Shown here piece by piece: positions 49,001 to 61,827 of a stretch of 64,000 bases of DNA. The translations under genes were made by a program, and so were the position numbers. Position 1 is the first letter of the stretch. Each line of letters begins with the position of its first letter. Origin of the DNA: Saururus chinensis (Eukaryota > Streptophyta > Magnoliopsida > Piperales > Saururaceae); NCBI GenBank assembly GCA_035235625.1, contig CP141145.1, positions 41,272,668 through 41,336,667 of the forward strand, given 5' to 3'. A model generated the notes under the pieces. The model ran no database searches and was not told where the DNA came from. It saw only the letters and a list, made by a program, of their open reading frames with translations.

Positions 49001-51559
49001 ACGCTTCAGGCACAGGAATTGGAGCAGTCTTGTCTCAAGAAATGAAGCCAATATCATTTTACAGTGAAAAACTTAATGAAGTAAGACAGAAATGGTCGGC
49101 CTATAAGTTAGAACTATATGCTTTAGTTCAAACTTTAAGGCATTGGAGACAATACCTCTTACACAAGGAGTTCATTTTGCATACAGATCATCAGCCCTTG
49201 AGATATATACAGAATCAAACCATGTTGGATCGCATTTATGCTAGGTGGATTACAGAGATACAAGAGTATACCTTCTTAATTAAGCATCGATCAGGAAAGC
49301 TAAACCAAGTAGCAGATGCTTTGAGTAGAAGACATGTTTTATTGACAACTTTACAAGCTATTGTGTTTGGTTTTGAAGAGATAAAACGACAATATGTCAA
49401 TGATTCAGATTTTAAATTCATTTGGCAAAGTTGTCAGGAACATAACTCAAACAATGGAGATTATATTTTAAAAGATGGATTCTTATTCAAGGGTAGCAAA
49501 TTGTGTATTCCTGTAAGTTCACTGCGGGAGAAACTGATTAAGGAACTTCATGAAGGAGGAATGGCAGGTCATTTTGGAAAAGATAAGACCCTATCTCTAG
49601 TGCAAGACAAATACTATTGGCCTAATTAATGCAGAAAAGAAGTTTATAATATAGTAACTCGTTGTGAAATATGTCAGAGATTCAAAGGACAATCCCAAAA
49701 TACAAGTATGTATTTACCCCTACCAATTCCAGATAAACCCTGGGAAGACATATCCATGGATTTTGTATTAGGAATGCCTAGGACACAAAGAGGCAATGAT
49801 GCAATTTTTGTGATTGTAGATCGATTTTCAAAGATGGCACACTTTATTGGGTGTAAGAAGATTCATGATGTAGTTCATATTGCTCAGTTGTTTTTCAAAG
49901 AAGTAATTAAACTACATGGATTTCCTAAGTCTATAACTTCTGACAGAGACAGTAAGTTTCTTAGCCATTTTTGGTTGACACTATGGAGAAGAGCCAATAC
50001 CCATCTGAATTTCAGTTCTACTTCACCCACAAACAGATGGGTAGACTGAGGTTGTGAACATGTCTTTAGGAAATCTGCTTCGAACTCTTTGTGCAGGAAA
50101 ACATGGACAGTGGGAAAATATGTTGCCCCAAGCAGAGTTTGCATATAATGCTTCTGTAAACAGAACTACTGGAAAATCTCCATTTCAAATTGTGTATGAC
50201 CAGAATCCTAGATATACTTTGGATCTTATGCCTATTACTAGAGATAAAGAGGATCATTTACCTGTTGTTCATAGTTTACAACAATTTGATATAATTCATC
50301 AAGCAGTCAAAGATCACATTTCATCTGTTAATGATAAGTATAAAGCATATGCAGATAAAACTCGCAGGGAGAAACAATTTGAAGAAGGGCAAATGGTCAT
50401 GGTATATCTGAATAAGGAACGTATGCCTGCCGATGTTTATTAGAAGCTTGGACAAAGAAAATTTGGCCCCTTTCGTATTCTACACAAGATTAATGCCAAT
50501 GCATATGTCTTAGAATTACCAGGTGACTGGAACATTTCTCCTACCTTTAATGTCACAGATTTGTATGACTATCATGCACCTCAAGAAAACTTTTCCAATA
50601 AAGATTCGAGGACGAATCTTCAAGAGGAGGGAGGCACTGATGAAATCTGAAATTGGATTATGAAGATTTCTGTTTAGAATTGTTTAGAAATGACAAAAAA
50701 GATAGAATGGGAAGGACTCAGGGATATTTCATCGAATAGTTTGAAGAACATTTAAACATTAAGGGTATTTCCGTCCATTACTAATGGAAGGGTTTAGAAT
50801 ACGTTGAAGCAGGAGATGGGGACATGGACAACATAGTCATTTGACTATCAAAACAGGAGGTAGTTATTTCTGTTAGTCTTCTTCTTCGATGGGTTTACAG
50901 CTTAAAAGTATTTTAGTTAACAAAGATCGGTGATTAATAAGGTTGATAATTGTAACGCCCGAGATTTTTCATCCCTTTTTCTCAAAACTCATAGAAATTT
51001 TTTTTTTCCATAAATCGGAGTCAAAACGATAAAATCAAAACCTGTTTACAATTTAAAACATCATACGGTTAAACATCGTACGGCCAAAGCAAATATCCTC
51101 AGGCGCTACTCGAAAACAACCGTACGAATAAATTCTGCTATGATCATAGACTTTTAAATACAAATCACTCCCGGGCATCCCTGAGTACAAGTCCCCTAAC
51201 AGTCCACTAACTGATCCAAATGAAAGTCCAGAATAAACATCTTGACGTCTCGTCTCACCCAATACAGGAGATCGTGGCATAAATAAACTCGCAGAGAGTC
51301 AAGCTGATACCTGAGTCAACGGGAATCAATCCACCGCTGAAACGAGCGTCCATCTCCAGGAGCTCTCCGCACAACCTGCAAAACCTCCTGTACAACGGGG
51401 CTAAAAATAGTAGGGTGAGTATTTTCATACTCAGTAGGAAAATACCCAGTAGGGGAAATCCCAAACGGTGAACTCCATAAGTTCAGAAATCATGCGTCAT
51501 GCAACACAAACATGAAGCAGTCAACATAATATAATCATAACATGCTCAAACGCATACGA

Positions 51560-52745
51560 TCATACCAAAGGCACCATCGTGCCACAGACATACCGAAGGC
51601 ACCATCGTGCCAGAATCATACCAAAGGCACCATCGTGCCAAAATCATACAATCCAATCAACTTACATAAACACCCTTATCTAGGGTCATACAACTTACTC
51701 GTACCACCGTACGCATACTCGTACAACATACGCATACTTGTACAACCTTACTCGTACAATCGTATGCTCACTCATACAGCTTACACATACATGTACGACC
51801 TTACTCGTACAATCAGACTCGTACGACCTCACTCGTACGATGCACAAAATCATACTTCTTGTCTTACTCGAAACATATTCTCACAATCGTACTCATACTC
51901 TTACAGTCGTGCTCATACTCATACGCTTACAGTCTTACTCATACTCATACGCTTACAGTCTTACTCATACTCATACACTTACAGTCCTGCTCATACTCAT
52001 ACACTTACAGTCTTACTCATACTCATACGCTTACAGTCTTACTCATACACATACAGTCGTACTCACACTCATACAGTCGTACTCATAATCGTACACATAT
52101 CAACGACCACTGAAGCTCATTACAACTAATAAGCTCCAGCGTCGAAATGGAAAAGAATGTCACTGGGGCAACACCTTAACCTCCGGGGAGTGACTAGACG
52201 CCATGGACTTTTCCGAAGGTAAAGCACACCAATGCTCATGGGGCACTGGATCAAACAGGTAAGAGTAGATCCATGATACTACTTACCTGAGCGCGCAAAC
52301 ATAAACACCCACACATAAGGGGTCATACAGTTGCCCACCATAATGGGTCTTATAGTGCCATTGAATCGCCCACCATAATAGGTCTTATAGTGCCAGAGAA
52401 TTGCCCACCATAATGGGTCTTATAGTGCCATTGCCACTCTTGGGCAGAAAACATACAGTGCCACTTGGGCAGAAACGTACAGTGCCACTCTTGGGCGAAA
52501 TCATACAACGCTCTCAACAGAGCATCAAACGTCTGGGCATACACAACACACAGACCAAATCAGAAACATACGTTGCTCTCAGCAGAGCATCAGACGTCTG
52601 GGCTTCATACAGCACGCAGACAAAGTCAGAAACGTACATCGCTCTCAACAGAGCATCAAACGTCTGGGCTTATACAGCACGCAGACCAAATCAAAACGAC
52701 GTCACTCTCAGCAGAGCATCAGACGTCCGGTGCTCTACATAGCAC
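51560..52745. repeat. Cluster of tandem arrays in S, left half
   Basis: Six arrays lie side by side: GGCACCATCGTGCC palindromic units (51560-51650), CTCGTACGACCTTA-type (51690-51845), CTCATACGCTTACAGTCTTA-type (51880-52095), CCACCATAATGGGTCTTATA (52325-52440), GCCACTCTTGGGCAGAAA (52430-52500) and about 60-bp CTCAACAGAGCATC units (52505-52745). All recur, inverted, in copy A. Confidence 0.8.
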
Positions 52746-53489
52746 ACAGACAACATCCCGCAGGATAAACACCATGGCAAGACATGATAAATGCTCGGCC
52801 AACTCATCAGCGGCCAACTCAAACACGGAACTTAATCCGTCGAACCCTCAGGTCTCAAACTCACAACGCTATCATTAGCTGTGCTTATAATTCCAGTTTG
52901 AATTAAGTATATTATGCGGTACAATTATGCCACACAAACTCACAGTCCTCGACTGGTCAAACTGAAGCTGAGCCCGATCGAAACCCTAGTTCGTCAGGGC
53001 AGCAGACTTCACTTACCCGTCCACATCATGGACAAAACTCATCGTACAACAAACCCTTACAGTCTTACACTTCGCCATCCATCTTATGGCCAAAACCTCT
53101 TACACTGACATCTTCAAATAACGCTCCTTAGAGCCAACCCAGTTGTCGCCCTCTTACTTATATCTCACTTATTATACTTATTTTTCACTTCATAATCTGT
53201 ACGTTATGCTTGTACAATTATGAACCCTCTTACTGTCTGACAAATGCCCAACACAATCCAACCCGAACCGATCCATTCTAATCCTTGCCCGTCATACTCA
53301 TATCCTCTGCCATACGCTTACACAATCAGATCCAAATTCGTACGTAGCTTCTGTCACCTCTTACTGTCCATCGCCCATACATCTGCCCACATACTCTTAC
53401 ACACATCCAAAGCATAGGCAAAATGCCATCATACATACGTATGTCCCACACATACGTATAACATACACATACGGTCATACATACATAAC

Positions 53490-53790
53490 TTACAAACATG
53501 CACGCTAGCCATCACTAGCACATGCATCCACACGTCAAACATGCACGCTAGCCATCACTAGCACATGCATCCACACGTCAAACATGCACGCTAGCCATCA
53601 CTAGCATATGCATACATTCACACATACATCAAACATGCACGCTAGCCATCACTAGCACATGCATACATCAAACGTACACGCTAGTCATCTCTAGCACGTG
53701 CACACACACATTCATACATACTTCAAACATGCACATTAGCCATCACTAGCACGTGCATAACCCATACATAGCATACTGACATATTTGCTA
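53490..53790. repeat. Tandem array in S, 40-55-bp units
   Basis: Six or seven units contain CGCTAGCCATCACTAGCAC with ATGCATAC-rich spacers of varying length, compared with about four in copy A. Confidence 0.85.
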
Positions 53791-55049
53791 GCCATCGCCA
53801 GCGCATACATAATCCACATCCATAAAACGTGCATACATCTCATGCATATCAATCATACCATACAATCATGCTTACACGCACATCATGCAATCGGATCGTT
53901 ACTTAACATCCAAGCATGGAATCATACAATCCTAGCATGCTGCTACTCATTCAAAGCATGCTTCATGAATTTATGAGTTCAAAGCTCCCCTACCTCGTAA
54001 TCATGGCGTTCGATGGCGAGCACACGACGGTGGCGGCGTCGGCGGCGGAGTTGGCGGTCAAACCGTTGCCTGGCTGAGAGAGCTGTTGTCCCGAGGATTT
54101 TAGGATGCGCCGGAACTATCACGGCCAAACAGAGCGTTAGAACTCAAATCGGTAAAACCCGCGATCCACGGCGGCACACCAGGGCGGCCGGGAGAAATAT
54201 CGTGCCAACATAAGTGGCGGTGCGATCAGATGTCAAGGGTGTACACTCTGAAGATCAGCCGGTGGCTAAAACGTGCTCAACCGGCCACAAGGCGTCGAAA
54301 TCGGCCGTGGACAGCACCCAACGGCGACGATTTCGGTCAACAAAGGCCCACATAAGGGCGGAGAGCATGGGGCAACGCTCGAGAATCAAAGAAGAGGTGG
54401 AGGACGGCTCTAGTGGTCAACTCCACTCGGTGGCAACGCCAACCGATGGTTAGGCGGCACGAATGCGGCGCCTAAACCCAGAAGTACACGCGTGGCTACA
54501 TGCGCACGCGGCCCAAAGGGCGGGGGAAATGGCTGAAATGAGGCGACTCATGGCCCACAAAAGTCAACAGGGCTAAGGCCCTTAGCTGTGGCCAATCTAA
54601 GCGGCAACATCGCCGATCGCCACCCACAACCAATACCCATGGTGCGGGCGGCTGTGCATCTCGCACGGTATAGGGCAAGGGAAGGGTTCACGGTCGAGCA
54701 AAGGCTATGAGGCCGTCACTGGCCAAGGCCTAAGCAAGTGAACTCGTCCACCTTCTGTCAAGGTAAGACATACCAATTCTTGCCCGAGGCCGTCCAGTAC
54801 CGACGGCGTAAAATGGGCAAGAGGGGTCAACGGCACACATGCCGGTAAGGCGGACTAGCTGCGGCTACGGGCCGCAAGGCTGAACAAGACCCAGAGGGTG
54901 GCCCACTGGTGTCACCGGGCTGGGGCGGAGCCGAACTACGGTCCGCTAAATCAAATCCGGCGTCCGACTGATAACGTCAGTCACCGCGTCCAAAACGGAC
55001 GTAGGCCAAAAATAGGGGACGACCGGAGAAAACCCGTAAGGGCGGAGCG

Positions 55050-55830
55050 GCCATGGGGGCGGCGGCTGAATCGGGCACGGAGGTGTAGCCCACTGCCTTC
55101 GCCGGAGCAAGGCGGGGCTGGGGGAAGGCCGAATCGGCCGCAGATCACCGCCGGCGGCCACTGTTTGCCCAAACAGTCCGTCGGCGGAACAGTGAACAGA
55201 GGGGGAAAGAGGGTGGGGCGGCGGTGCCGAGGCCCACCGGGCCGGGAGGAGGGGCTCCTCACCGTCGCCGGAGCAAGGCGGTGCCGGACGGAGGTCCGAT
55301 CGGCCGCAGCTCGCTGCCGGCGGCCCCAAATCGCCCAAACAGTTCGCCGGCGGAAAAACAGGGCAGAGAGGGGGATGAGGACGGGCGGCGGAACGGAGGC
55401 CCACCGGGCCGGGAGGAGTGGCTCCTCACCGTCGCCGGCCCGGGGCGGAGCCGTGGCCGGCCGGTCGGGCCGTGCCGGCCCGTGGCGGCGGCGGAACGGC
55501 GCGAACCAGAGTGGGGGCGGAAATAGGGCAGCAGAAAGAGGGAGCGGGACGGCGGAGCTGAGGCCGTCCGGGGCCGGGGGGAGTGGCCCCCCGCCGTCGC
55601 CGGCCCATGGCGGAGCCGTGGGCGGCCGGCCGGCCCTCGCCAGCTCGCGGCGGCGGCGGAATCGCAATAACACAATAAAAGGGGCTCACCGGAAAAGTGG
55701 GGGCGGAGCGGCCGTGGGGCCGGGACGGCGGCTCCCCTGCCGTCGCACGGCCAGGGCGGAGCCGGTGCGACGGTCCACTGGCCCACCGGCGGCCGGCGGC
55801 GGCCGGGCACAGTGAACAGGCGGAAATGGG
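55050..55830. repeat. GC-rich tandem array in S, about 165-bp units
   Basis: About five degenerate units share CACCGGGCCGGGAGGAG, CTCCTCACCGTCGCCGG and GGCGGCGGAA. Spacing is 150-175 bp. By eye G+C exceeds 70%, against roughly 35-40% around it, and CpG is abundant. Open frames of up to 305 codons here arise from composition. Confidence 0.8.
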
Positions 55831-56149
55831 GGGCGGCCACTGTTCACAATTTCCTTCTGGATCGGGCCGAGCCCGATGTTTTAACTGTGATTCTTTTTTT
55901 TTTCCACGTACGTCCCCAACACGCGTTAACCCACTGGTTACGCGTCGAACCTCCAAAATTCGTGCCGTAAGCGCGCAGCGAGGCCCATGGCCTGCGACTA
56001 AGCCCCACACCCGACTCTACGGGTATAAATATGGGGAAAAGACACAAATACCCATACGCTGAAACGTCACATTTTCCTGCCGAAAATGACCAGAAAAATG
56101 GCAGAAAAATCCCAGAAAATCGTAAAAAAATCAGGGACCTTACAATAAT

Positions 56150-56763
56150 CATTAGTGAACTTTGGGCATTTACAAAAGGAAAAAGCCCAAATGAAAGGGG
56201 GGAATTTTTTGAATTTCGAATTGCTGCTGAAAGGCCAAAGAGCGGAGCTCCTCCTTGTTCCCGTAGAACCAGATCTAGGAGAGATCTGTGAGTCATTTGT
56301 TTGAGAAATCCGCAGCTCGTGGTTGAAGCATGAATGCTCCCAAGCTTCAAAGTTGATTTCTTTCTTCGAGCTAAGTAGAGATCAACTTTAGTTCCTGTTG
56401 TTCTGTTCTGCACATTGAAAATCCATGTCTGTAATTGTTTGGAGTTCTGTAAATCCTAGCTGAAGATTTGTAATACGAGTCAAGTGTAGTAGCTGTGAAT
56501 ATCCTGTAAACGAAATACTCTTGAGTATTCTTAACTGTTTCAGAATGAATTGCTGAATTACTGAACTTCTAGACATTTGGTGTATTGTAATTCGAATTGA
56601 GTTGTAAATTTGAAGTAACTCTGTTATTGAATTCCGAAGTTGCTGAAGTTGTTGCAAGCTGAATTTTAGAATTCTGAACAACTGTTTTTCAACTGTTGAT
56701 ATTCAGAATTAACACTTTGTTGTAATTGGTTTATTGTTGAGAATTGGGTTTTTGGTTGCATCA
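56150..56763 (+). repeat. 3' LTR of element F, right part
   Basis: Continues the LTR begun at 50638-50950 after the S insertion and ends TTGCATCA before the TATTT target copy. Confidence 0.9.
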
Positions 56764-56768
56764 TATTT

Positions 56769-56916
56769 TAACACCTTCATTAGTAATGGATGAAAATACT
56801 CCTTTCATTAAAATGTTCATCATACTGTTTGACGAAATGTCCCTAAATTCTCCCAGTTTTATATATTTTTTGAGTTTCTGAACTAAGTTCTTCTTCATCC
56901 AATTTAGACTTCATCA
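56769..56916 (-). repeat. 3' LTR of element R, remaining part
   Basis: This 148-bp piece completes the R LTR interrupted at 45124 and ends GACTTCATCA on the plus strand, matching 62500-62647. Confidence 0.88.
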
Positions 56917-59900
56917 GTTCCTCCCTCCTTTTGAAGATTCATCCTCAAATCCTCATTGAAAGGGTCTCCTTGAGGTGCATAATAGTCATACAAATCTATG
57001 ACATTAAAGGTAGGAGAAATGTTCCATTCAGCTGGTAAATCCAGGACATAAGCATTGACATTAATCTTGTGTAAAATGCGAAAGGGACCAAATTTTCTTT
57101 GTCCAAGCTTTTGATAAACACTAGTAGGCATTCGTTCCTTATTCAAATATATCATGACCATCTGTCCTTCAAACTATTTCTCCCTGCGAGTTTTATCTGC
57201 ATAATCCTTATACTTAGCATTAACAGATGAAATATGATCTTTGACTTCTTGATAAATTATATCAAATTGTTGCAAACTATGAACAGTTAAGTGATCCTCT
57301 TTATCTCTAATGATAGGTAAGGTCCAAATTATCTAGGATTCTGGCCATATACTGTTTGAAATGGTGATTTTCTAGTGGCTCTGTTCACAGAAGCATTATA
57401 TGCAAACTTTGCTTGTGGCAACACATTTTCCCACTTGCCATGTTTCCCTGCACAAAGAGTTCTAAGCAAATTACCTAAAGACCTGTTCACTACCTTAGTT
57501 TGCCCATTTGTTTGTGGGTGACAGGTTGAGCTGAAATTCAAATGAGTATTTGCTCTTTTCCATAGTGTTAACCAAAAATGGCGAAGGAATTTACTGTCTC
57601 TGAGGTAATAGACTTAGGAAATCTATGTAATTTAATTGCCTCTTTGAAAAACAATTGAGCAATATGAACAACATCATGAACCTTATTGCACCCAATGAAG
57701 TGTGCCATTTTCAAAAATTGATCTACAACCACAAAAACTGAATCATTACCTCTCTGTGTCCTGGGCATCCCTAACACAAAATCCATGTATATGTCTTCCC
57801 AAGGTTTGTCTGGAATGGGTAGAGGTAAATATAGACCTGTATTTTTGGGATTGACCTTTGAATTTCTGACATATTTCACAATGTTTTACTGTATTATGAA
57901 CTTCATTCCTACATTTAGGCCAATAATACCTATCTTGTACTAGGGATAGGGTCTTGTCTTTCCCAAAATGGCCTGCCATTCCCCCTTCATGAAGTTCTTT
58001 AATCAATTTCTCATGCAATGAACTTGTAGGAATGCACAATTTGTTGCCCTTGAACAAGAATCCATCTTTTAAAATATAATCTCCATTGATTGAATTGTGT
58101 TCCTGACAACTTTGACAAATGGATTTAAAATCTGAAATGATGGCATATTGTTGTTTCATTTATTGAAAACCAAACACAGTAACTTGCAGGGTTGTCAATA
58201 AAACATGTCTTCTATTTAAAGCATCTGCCACTTGGTTTAACTTTCCTAATCGATGCTTAACAATGTTTTACTGTATTATGAACTTCATTCCTACATTTAG
58301 GCTAATAATACCTATCTTGTATTAGGGATAGGGTCTTGTCTTTCCCAAAATGGCCTGCCATTCCCCCTTCATGAAGTTCTTTAATCAATTTCTCATGCAA
58401 TGAACTTGTAGGAATGCACAATCTATTGCCCTTGAACAAGAATCCATCTTTTAAAATATAATCTCCATTGATTGAATTGTGTTCCTGACAACTTTGCCAA
58501 ATGGATTCAAAATCTGAAATGATGGCATATTGTTGTTTCATTTATTCAAAACCAAACATAGTAGCTTGCAGGGCTGTCAATAAAACATGCCTTCTACTTA
58601 AAGCATCTGCCACTTGGTTTAACTTTCCTGATCGATGCTTGATTAAGAAGGTATATTCTAGTATCTCTGTAATCCACCTAGCATAAATGCGATCCACCTT
58701 TGTTTGATTCTGAAGACATCTCAAGGCTTAATGATCTGTGTGCAGAATAAAATCCTTGTGTAAGAGGTATTGTCTCCAATGCCTTAAAGATTGAACTAGA
58801 GCATATAGTTCTAACTTATAGGCTGACCATTTATGCCTCACATCATTAAGCTTTTCACTGTAAAAGGCTATTGGCTTCATTTCTTGTGACAAAACTGCCC
58901 TAATTCCAGTCCCCGAAGTATCACACTTGATTTCAAAAGTTTTAGAAAAATCTGGTAACACTAGAATAGGTGTTGTAGTCAATTTTTGCTTAAGTGCTTC
59001 AAAACTTTCGACTGCTACTTCAGTCCAGATGAAATTTTTGCCTTCATATAGTCTGTCAAAGGGGCTACAATAGAACTGAAATTTCTTACAAACCTCTCAT
59101 AGAAAGTGGTCAGGCCATGAAAGCTTCTAACTTCTTGTATTGATTTAGGAGTTGGCCATTCGACAATAGTTTTAATCTTGCTTTCATCCACTTTGATTCA
59201 TCCTGCTGTAACGACATAACCTAGAAATACCAACTGTGGAGTCATAAAGGAACACTTTTTGACATTTATAAACAATTCATGTTTCTGTAATAATTGCAAC
59301 ACTTCTTCTAGATGCTTCAAATGCTCCTCTTTTGAATGGCTATGTATTAAAATATCATCAAAATATACAATTGCATACATACCCAACACTGGTTTAAGAA
59401 CATATGTCATCATTCTTATAAAAGTGCTTCGGGCATTTGTAAGTCCAAAAGCATTACAAACCATTCGTATAAACCCTCTCTTATTTTGAATGTTGTTTTC
59501 CATTCATCCCCTTCCTTCATCCTTATTTGGTGATAGCCACTTCGCAGGTCTATTTTTTAAAACACTTGTGAGCCTTTTAATTGATCCATCATGTCATCGA
59601 GTCAAAGTATAGGAAAACTATACCTGACGGTAATCTTATTTACTGCCCTGCAATCTATGCACATCTTCCATTCCTCATTCTTCTTTGGGACCAATAGAGC
59701 AGGCACTGCCAATGGACTGATATTTTCCCTAATAAGCCCTCTTTCAAGCAGATGCTCAACTTGCCTTTGTTGTTCCTTGTGTTCAGTAGGGGTCATTCTA
59801 TAATGGGGTAAATGGGGAAGGCTGGCACTAGGCTAGAAGTCTATTTGATGTTGTAAATTTCGCATAGGTGGTAAGGTCATGGGTAGGTTATCATCAGCTA

Positions 59901-61827
59901 TGGATTTGTATTTTCTTAATAATATACTGACAGGTTCTGGCATATGTCCTTCATATTCTTGCTTCTTTTTCTCTATCACTGCATAGACCGCATTTCCTGT
60001 TTTCAGAGTAGACTTCAAGCTTTGAATAAAACTAATTGTGGAGTTGGGTTTGGGCAGTTCTTCAGCTTTTGTAACATTGGGCAGAAGTACAACTTTAATT
60101 CCTTTATGGGAAAAGGAATAAGTGTTAGAGTGACCATCATGCATCACATATTCAACAAAGTGTCAGGGTATTCCTAATAATATATGACAAGCTTCCATAT
60201 CCACTACATCACACACCAACTTTGTTTGATAACTTTTTCCAATGGAGAATGGTACTATACATTGATGTTCAATCTTAATTGGTTTCACATGTTTAATCCA
60301 ACCAATTGTATATGGTTTCGGGTGTGGTTGTAATGTCAATTCTAATTTATTAACTTCCTTTTTAGCAATCAAATTTTTTGAGCTTCCACTATCAATTATG
60401 ACTGTGCATACCCTTTTATTGATTGTTCCCTTAGTGTGGAAAATGTGATATTGTTGACTGTTGGATTCAGCTATTGAGGCCAATAACAGTTTTCTAGTCA
60501 CCAGACTTAGAGGATGATTTTCACAGTCTAAGCCTTCATCTTCAAGAACCTCTTCCTTCCTTTCTTCATTTTCAATAACTTCACTTTCCTCATTTTGTTC
60601 CTATTCTTTCATCTATTCAATGAGAAAAGTTGATCTTCTCACAACTTGTAAATCGGTTTCAGGCACAGGACATTTGTTGGAATATGTCCAGACTGTAAAC
60701 ATCTGAAACATTTATCTGGTCTTGCCTTAGAATAAGGATTAAGTATTGTAGAAGTAGTTCCTTTGTCTTGATATCTACTAGGATTTCTTTTTGGAAAACT
60801 TCAGTCATTTTACCTTTGTTAGTTGTAGCATTAGAACTCTCACCTTCATTGGAATTATTTTTACTTTTCTAAGGCTGAAAAGTATTGGAAGGCATCATGT
60901 GGTTAAATCCAATTCTGTGTACAGATGGTTTGTTTATTCAAAAAGTTTTTATCCCTCACCAACAATTGAAAAGCATCATTAAGAGTATAAACTAGAGTAA
61001 TAGTAACCCTGTCCTTAATTGAATACTTCAGCCCATCTATAAATCATTGCACCTGCTATCCTTCAGTTTCATGCAGATTATTCCTAGCAGCCAGTCTTTG
61101 GAATTCTTCAATGTATTTTGCAACTGTTTTATTGCCCTCCTTGCAATTTTGATAGCTTTGGAACAAAAGTTGCTCATAATCTGGAGGTAAAAATCGAGCT
61201 CTCAACATTTGTTTCATTCTAGCCCAGCTTTTAATAATTTGTTTACCTTTTCTATTTCTTTCCATTTGTAACTGTTCCCACCATGTTGCTGCTCCGCTTT
61301 TGAGTTTAGAAGAGACCAGTTTTACTCTGATTTTTAGGCACGTTTAAACAATCAAAGTACTTTTCAACTTCACTTATCCAATCCAGAAAATCTTCCACAT
61401 GAATCTGTCATCTATTTCACCATTATATGCATTTTGCACTTCAATTTCTTCTTCACTGGTCATTTCATTTTCTTCAAAAACATTGTGTACTAGGATTGGC
61501 ATTTGTAGTGGATTCACTGGAGCCGGTGGAGGCACATTTGCAGGAATTTGACCCCTTCTACCTCCTCTTCGTTTGTTACCAATTGGATTCTGATGAAATA
61601 ATTGAGGTGCATTTGCCATGCCAGGAAATGGTGCTGCCATTCCTATCCCATCCTACTGTGTCATAATTTGCATGAGTTGAGCATGATTTTGTTGTTGGGC
61701 TTGCAAAGTTTGCTGTTGTAATTGAATCAATTGTGCAAACATTTGTGGCATGCTAAGACCTTCTTCCTCTGCATTCTCAGCCATGATTTGTTTATATTCC
61801 TAGAATTAACACCGCTTTAAGACCAAA

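Larger units (their letters stand above)
50951..56144 (-). mobile_element. Element S: 5.2-kb solo LTR nested in F's 3' LTR
   Basis: 5194 bp with TGTAACGCCCGAG at the left and GGGACCTTACA at the right, flanked by a perfect target duplication ATAAT (50946-50950, 56145-56149). There is no primer site, no coding domain and no second LTR, so it is best read as a solo LTR of a giant-LTR family also present at 1-4163. Minus orientation is inferred because the minus strand ends GGGCGTTACA, as sense LTRs of Del/Tekay-type elements do. A TATAAATA motif at 56027-56034 fits the other orientation, so strand is not settled. It holds at least eight tandem arrays and a CpG-rich block. It is the youngest insertion in the stack. 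Confidence 0.8.
45125..56763 (+). mobile_element. Element F: Ty3/gypsy retrotransposon, nested in R and carrying S
   Basis: Plus-strand element with LTRs at 45125-46052 (928 bp) and 50638-50950 plus 56150-56763 (927 bp, split by S and one target copy). It is flanked by a perfect target duplication TATTT (45120-45124, 56764-56768). Parts are gag (about 46.1-47.3 kb, zinc knuckle CIRCLQPGHYSNKC), protease (about 47.5, VIDGGSSENL), reverse transcriptase (48.2-48.8, YFDDILIYS), RNase H (49.0-49.4, LHTDHQP) and integrase (49.5-50.5, [14 protein letters not shown]). No chromodomain was seen. Coding parts and LTRs are related to those of R, so F is a sister subfamily. It is broken, with roughly half a dozen disruptions. 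LTR divergence is about 1.8%, which suggests insertion about a million years ago. Confidence 0.92.

Noticed and set aside
51542-52129. A 195-codon frame rich in Ser, Tyr, Thr and His
   Set aside because: It is a translation of the CTCATACGCTTACAGTC-type tandem arrays of element S.
54898-55815. A 305-codon open frame (plus) and several long minus-strand frames in the GC-rich block
   Set aside because: They lie in a degenerate 165-bp tandem array of very high G+C inside element S. Stop codons are rare there in all frames and no domain is recognisable.
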